From an uncultured Kiritimatiellota bacterium (lineage in GTDB: Bacteria > Verrucomicrobiota > Kiritimatiellia > RFP12 > UBA1067), in assembly GCA_934654805.1 (NCBI GenBank), contig CAKUGW010000020.1, positions 1-33,847 of the forward strand: a DNA stretch of 33,847 bases. The letters are read 5' to 3'. Position 1 is the stretch's first letter; each line of letters opens with the position of its first letter. A program made the translations under genes and the position numbers. Positions 31,085 through 33,847 of this stretch are shown here, in pieces. The notes under the pieces are model-generated. The model was not told the DNA's origin. It did not search any database and worked only from the letters and a program-made list of their open reading frames with translations.

Positions 31085-32143
31085 TCACTCCCCGTCCGCG
31101 GAGCCGTCGGACGACGCCTCTTCGGAGGCCTGCTCCGCCGGCTCGTCGTCCTCGGCGGCGGCTTCCGTCGTCTCGGTCGCCTCGGCGGCCTTCTTTGCGA
31201 GGGCATCCGCCTCGGTCTCGGGCTTCGCGACGAGCGTACCCGAATTGACCTCCGCGCGCCCTTCGCAGAAGCTCACGCCCGGCCCCAGCGGGTTGCCGGC
31301 CGCGTCAAACGCCATGACGAACACGCTCATCCGCTCGCCGACCGACGGGACGGCTCGGTGGATGTTGATCTTCATCTTCGGCGAGAACTTGATCTCGGCC
31401 TTGTCGGCGACGGCCTTCTGCTCGGTCGAGCCGTCTTCCGCAATCTGCGACTGGAGGCGCACGCCCTGGTCGAGGCGGACGACGTAGTCGCCGCTCGTGT
31501 TCTCCAGCACGGTCACGAGGTAGTCATGCTCGCTCGTGAGGATGAGCTCGTTCGCCGCGCGCATCTGGGGAATCTCGAAGTGCCGCCCGGAGAGACCGAG
31601 CGTCCCCGTCACGCACCGCACGACCGCGCGGTCGCCGAACGCCGTCTTCTCGTAGGTGTAGCGCGACTTGCCGGCCGGGTTCCTCACCGTGAAGCCGGGT
31701 GCCGTCACGAAGAAAGCCCCCTCCGGCAGATTGTCCGCGAGGTCGAGGTCCATCGTGCCTGCGCCGAGGACGACCGTGCGCGTCTTGACGCCGAGCGCCT
31801 GCGCGCGCGTCCCGAACGAGGCCTCGCCCGCGATCGTCGCCGCGGAGTCGGCGCCGAAGGCCACGGTCAGACGGCCGGTCCCCTGCGTCCGAAAGGCCGA
31901 GCCGAGGGGATAGAACCTGCCCTCTTCGACCGGTGCCCAGTCCTTGCCAGGGACCTGGACTTCCGCCGTGCCCTCGCAGGAACGGCAGAACGGCAGCGTC
32001 GTGAAGGCGGATTTGGCGATGGCCTTTCTGGGCGCGGTCTCCGCCGCCGGCGCGGCGGCTTCCGCCACCTGTTCATCCTGCGCGAACGCGGCGCACGCGC
32101 CCAGCGCGACGAGCGAGACGAATGCGGACTTGACGGGTTTCAT
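31085..32143 (-). CDS. FecR-like secreted protein
   Basis: 352 residues with a signal peptide (MKPVKSAFVSLVALGACAAFA). An Ala/Glu-rich linker is followed by a FecR-like beta-rich domain (about 50-230): VEEGRFYPLGSAFRTQGTGRLTVAFGADSAATIAGE, FFVTAPGFTVRNPAG and VRCVTGTLGLSGRHFEIP. These match the pattern of a repeated RTGxxGxAxLxF-type sandwich. The last 45 residues are acidic and low in complexity. No sigma factor or TonB receptor is nearby, so it is not a canonical FecR anti-sigma factor. It may be a structural or sensing envelope protein. GGGAGAA precedes the ATG. It lies 13 bp after galK. Confidence 0.6.
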   Translation of the reverse strand: MKPVKSAFVSLVALGACAAFAQDEQVAEAAAPAAETAPRKAIAKSAFTTLPFCRSCEGTAEVQVPGKDWAPVEEGRFYPLGSAFRTQGTGRLTVAFGADSAATIAGEASFGTRAQALGVKTRTVVLGAGTMDLDLADNLPEGAFFVTAPGFTVRNPAGKSRYTYEKTAFGDRAVVRCVTGTLGLSGRHFEIPQMRAANELILTSEHDYLVTVLENTSGDYVVRLDQGVRLQSQIAEDGSTEQKAVADKAEIKFSPKMKINIHRAVPSVGERMSVFVMAFDAAGNPLGPGVSFCEGRAEVNSGTLVAKPETEADALAKKAAEATETTEAAAEDDEPAEQASEEASSDGSADGE

Positions 32144-32156
32144 GGCTGTTCTCCCT

Positions 32157-33332
32157 TCAGACGAGGTGCGCGCCGTCGGACGGCGGAATCAGCGAGCAGG
32201 TCGGCTCGTCGCCGAACTTGGCCCTGTACTCGCGCGTGATCGCCGCCGCGATGCGGTCGGCCGCCGCCGGGTCGACGAGCAGGCAGCAGCTGCCGCCGAA
32301 CCCGCCGCCGGAGAGGCGCGCGCCGTAGACTTCGGGGATCGCCTTCGCCGCGTCCACGATCGCGTCCAGCTCCTCGCAGGAGTTCTCGAACCAGTTGCGG
32401 CTCGACTCGTGCGAGTCGTACATGAGCGCGCCGAAGCCCTTCAGGTCGCCCTTCGCCAGCAGCGCCGCGCCCTGGAGGACGCGCTCGTCCTCGCCGATCG
32501 GATGCACCGCGCGCTTCGCCGTCGTCTCGGAGAGGCCGCTGCGGTAGAGGACCCACTCCGCCGTCGTGACGTCGCGCAGGTGCGTGACGTTCCCCTTCCG
32601 CAGGACGCCCGCAAAGTACTTCGCCGCGTCCTCGCACGCCTGGCGGCGCGAGGCATACGCCCCGTCCACGAGCGCGTGCTTCGCGTTCGACTTCACCATC
32701 ATGAACGCGACCTTGTCGCCGAGCGGCACGGTCTCGAACGTGTTCGAGCGGAAGTCGCTCTTGACGAGCGCGCCCGCCTTCCCGTACATCGAGGAGGCCT
32801 GGTCGAGCAGCCCGCAGGGGCAGCCCGCGAACGTGTGCTCGGCCTTCTGCCCGACCTTCGCGAGCGCCGTACGGTCGAGGCTCGTGCCGTAGAGCTCCTG
32901 GAGCGCGAGCGCCGTCGCCATCTCCAGCGCGGCAGACGAGGAGAGCCCCGCGCCGAGCGGGATGTTGCCGAGGAACATCGCCTTCCAGCCGTGCTTCGCC
33001 GTCGCCGGCTCGTCGTCGAAGATCCAGTTGAACGTGCCCGTCACGTAGTTCTGCCACGTCATCTCGCGCGCGGGCTTCACGTCGCGGATGGAGAAGTTCG
33101 CCGTCTCCATCAGGTCGCCGGCCGTGAGCGAGCAGCTCTCGTCGGCCGTCGGGCTCACCGCGAAGAACGTGCCCTTGTCGATCGCCGCCGAGAGCACGAA
33201 GCCCTCGTTGTAGTCGGTGTGGTTGCCGAGCACCTCGATGCGCCCCGGCGCGTAGGCGACGACCTGCGGCCGCTCGCCGTAGAGCTTCTCGAACTTGGCG
33301 ACGAGCTCGTCGTGGATTTCCTGGTTCAGCAT
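32157..33332 (-). CDS. galK: Galactokinase
   Basis: 391 residues of the GHMP kinase family. It has the galactokinase signature GRIEVLGNHTDYN (about 30-42), the ATP-binding PLGAGLSSSAALE (about 125-137), and motif 3 ARLSGGGFGGSC near the C-terminus. DQASSMYGKAGALV holds the expected catalytic-region aspartate. It phosphorylates galactose to galactose 1-phosphate, the first committed step of the Leloir pathway. GAAAGGGAG precedes the start. An MFS sugar permease gene lies 33 bp upstream, forming an uptake and activation pair. Confidence 0.94.
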   Translation of the reverse strand: MLNQEIHDELVAKFEKLYGERPQVVAYAPGRIEVLGNHTDYNEGFVLSAAIDKGTFFAVSPTADESCSLTAGDLMETANFSIRDVKPAREMTWQNYVTGTFNWIFDDEPATAKHGWKAMFLGNIPLGAGLSSSAALEMATALALQELYGTSLDRTALAKVGQKAEHTFAGCPCGLLDQASSMYGKAGALVKSDFRSNTFETVPLGDKVAFMMVKSNAKHALVDGAYASRRQACEDAAKYFAGVLRKGNVTHLRDVTTAEWVLYRSGLSETTAKRAVHPIGEDERVLQGAALLAKGDLKGFGALMYDSHESSRNWFENSCEELDAIVDAAKAIPEVYGARLSGGGFGGSCCLLVDPAAADRIAAAITREYRAKFGDEPTCSLIPPSDGAHLV

Positions 33333-33365
33333 AGCGGTATTCTCCCTTTCGTTAGGATTTGAGGT

Positions 33366-33847
33366 TCAGGCCTGCTTCGCCTTCGGCTTCGAGAGGAAGT
33401 TCGCGTAGACGAAGATGTAGGCGAAAAGCGCGATCGTGAACCAGTAGCTGCCGAGGTAGCCGACCTTGCCCGCGAGCATGCCCTGGAGCGGCAGGCAGAC
33501 GCCGCCGACGACGCAGGCCATGAAGATGCCGGAGCCCATCGGGACGTACTTGCCGAGGCCCTCCGCCGCGAGGTTGAAGAGGCCGCCCCACATGACGGAC
33601 GTCGCGAGGCCGCAGACGAAGCCGAGGCACATCGAGAGCGGGATCGTCTTGCCGAAGACCGTGACGAGCTTCACCGGCAGGAACATCATCGCCAGGAGCG
33701 CGACGATGCCGAGGAGGGAGAGGAACGTGATCATCGCGCGCGAGCTGACCTTGCCGCCGATCGCGCCGCCGACGATGCGGCCGATCATCATCGCGAACCA
33801 GTAGGACGCGACGACGCTGCCGGCGACGACCGGGCCGACGCCCTCCA
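33366..33847 (-). CDS. Sugar MFS permease, C-terminal part (runs off the window)
   Basis: The last 160 or so residues of a transporter whose 5' end lies beyond 33847. At least five hydrophobic helices are present, with WFAMMIGRIVGGAIGGKVSSR, the inter-helix signature of FucP/GluP-like sugar:proton symporters. A Lys-rich end (LSKPKAKQA) follows. Linkage to galK suggests galactose or a related sugar as substrate. Confidence 0.8.
   Translation of the reverse strand, partial: EGVGPVVAGSVVASYWFAMMIGRIVGGAIGGKVSSRAMITFLSLLGIVALLAMMFLPVKLVTVFGKTIPLSMCLGFVCGLATSVMWGGLFNLAAEGLGKYVPMGSGIFMACVVGGVCLPLQGMLAGKVGYLGSYWFTIALFAYIFVYANFLSKPKAKQA

Noticed and set aside
29325..31088. Longer chaperone start at GTG 31088
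   Set aside because: The extra 36 residues come mostly from an 8-bp tandem repeat and would precede a typical PpiD-like N-terminus.
29523..31487. 654-residue plus-strand open frame, rich in Arg, Leu, Glu and Val
   Set aside because: It lies antisense to the chaperone and FecR-like genes, whose proteins have signal peptides, helices and family motifs. The plus frame is a GC-rich shadow with no motif.
31944..33362. Long plus-strand open frame opposite galactokinase
   Set aside because: galK on the minus strand has all GHMP motifs. The opposite frame is Arg/Glu-rich composition noise.

Overview
The window looks like chromosomal DNA of an uncultured PVC-superphylum bacterium, most likely a Kiritimatiellota relative. 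This is inferred from overall style: GC-rich coding DNA, secreted glycoside hydrolases beside a formylglycine-generating-enzyme-like protein, an autotransporter-type beta-strand-repeat protein, a XylR-type regulator, and alanine/lysine-rich tails on ribosomal proteins. No rRNA or tRNA is present to confirm it.

Layout. Positions 1-2133 are a decaying edge: a small unknown ORF, an MFS transporter fragment, the 3' end of a transposase, half of an operator, and a frameshifted secreted protein ending in a DUF4982-like (GH2-associated) domain. Positions 2152-5582 (minus) carry a GH42-like hydrolase and an FGE-domain protein behind a good promoter. Positions 6098-15212 (minus) form a seven-gene carbohydrate cluster: sugar porter, TIM-barrel hydrolase-like protein, SIS-domain protein, GH20 hexosaminidase, beta-strand-repeat surface protein, unknown protein and Gfo/Idh/MocA oxidoreductase. 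Both units start behind the same regulatory architecture: two 15-bp direct repeats at a 22-bp pitch abutting a weak -35 box, as expected for an AraC-type activator. A regulator with a sugar-binding domain and an AraC DNA-binding domain is encoded at 24106-25299.

Positions 15428-24074 (plus) are a type I restriction-modification locus: hsdR, hsdM, a DUF1016 nuclease-like gene, a half-length hsdS, a tyrosine recombinase, an inverted promoterless hsdS cassette and a second DUF1016 gene. A 108-bp inverted repeat (107/108 identical) in the expressed and silent hsdS genes makes this an invertible phase-variation switch. The silent cassette also carries a 5-bp tandem duplication that shifts its frame.

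Positions 25382-28817 (minus) are the alpha ribosomal operon with rpsU appended (rpmJ-rpsM-rpsK-rpsD-rpoA-rplQ-rpsU). Its promoter overlaps the terminator of the upstream dut gene. Positions 28900-33847 (minus) carry dut, a SurA/PpiD-like chaperone, a FecR-like secreted protein, galactokinase and the end of a sugar MFS permease.

A recurring oddity is degenerate short tandem repeats between genes, mostly with a 7-bp period. One forms a large inverted repeat (12586-12745). Another is carried in frame as two inverted arms inside the cytoplasmic loop of the sugar porter (14469-14613).
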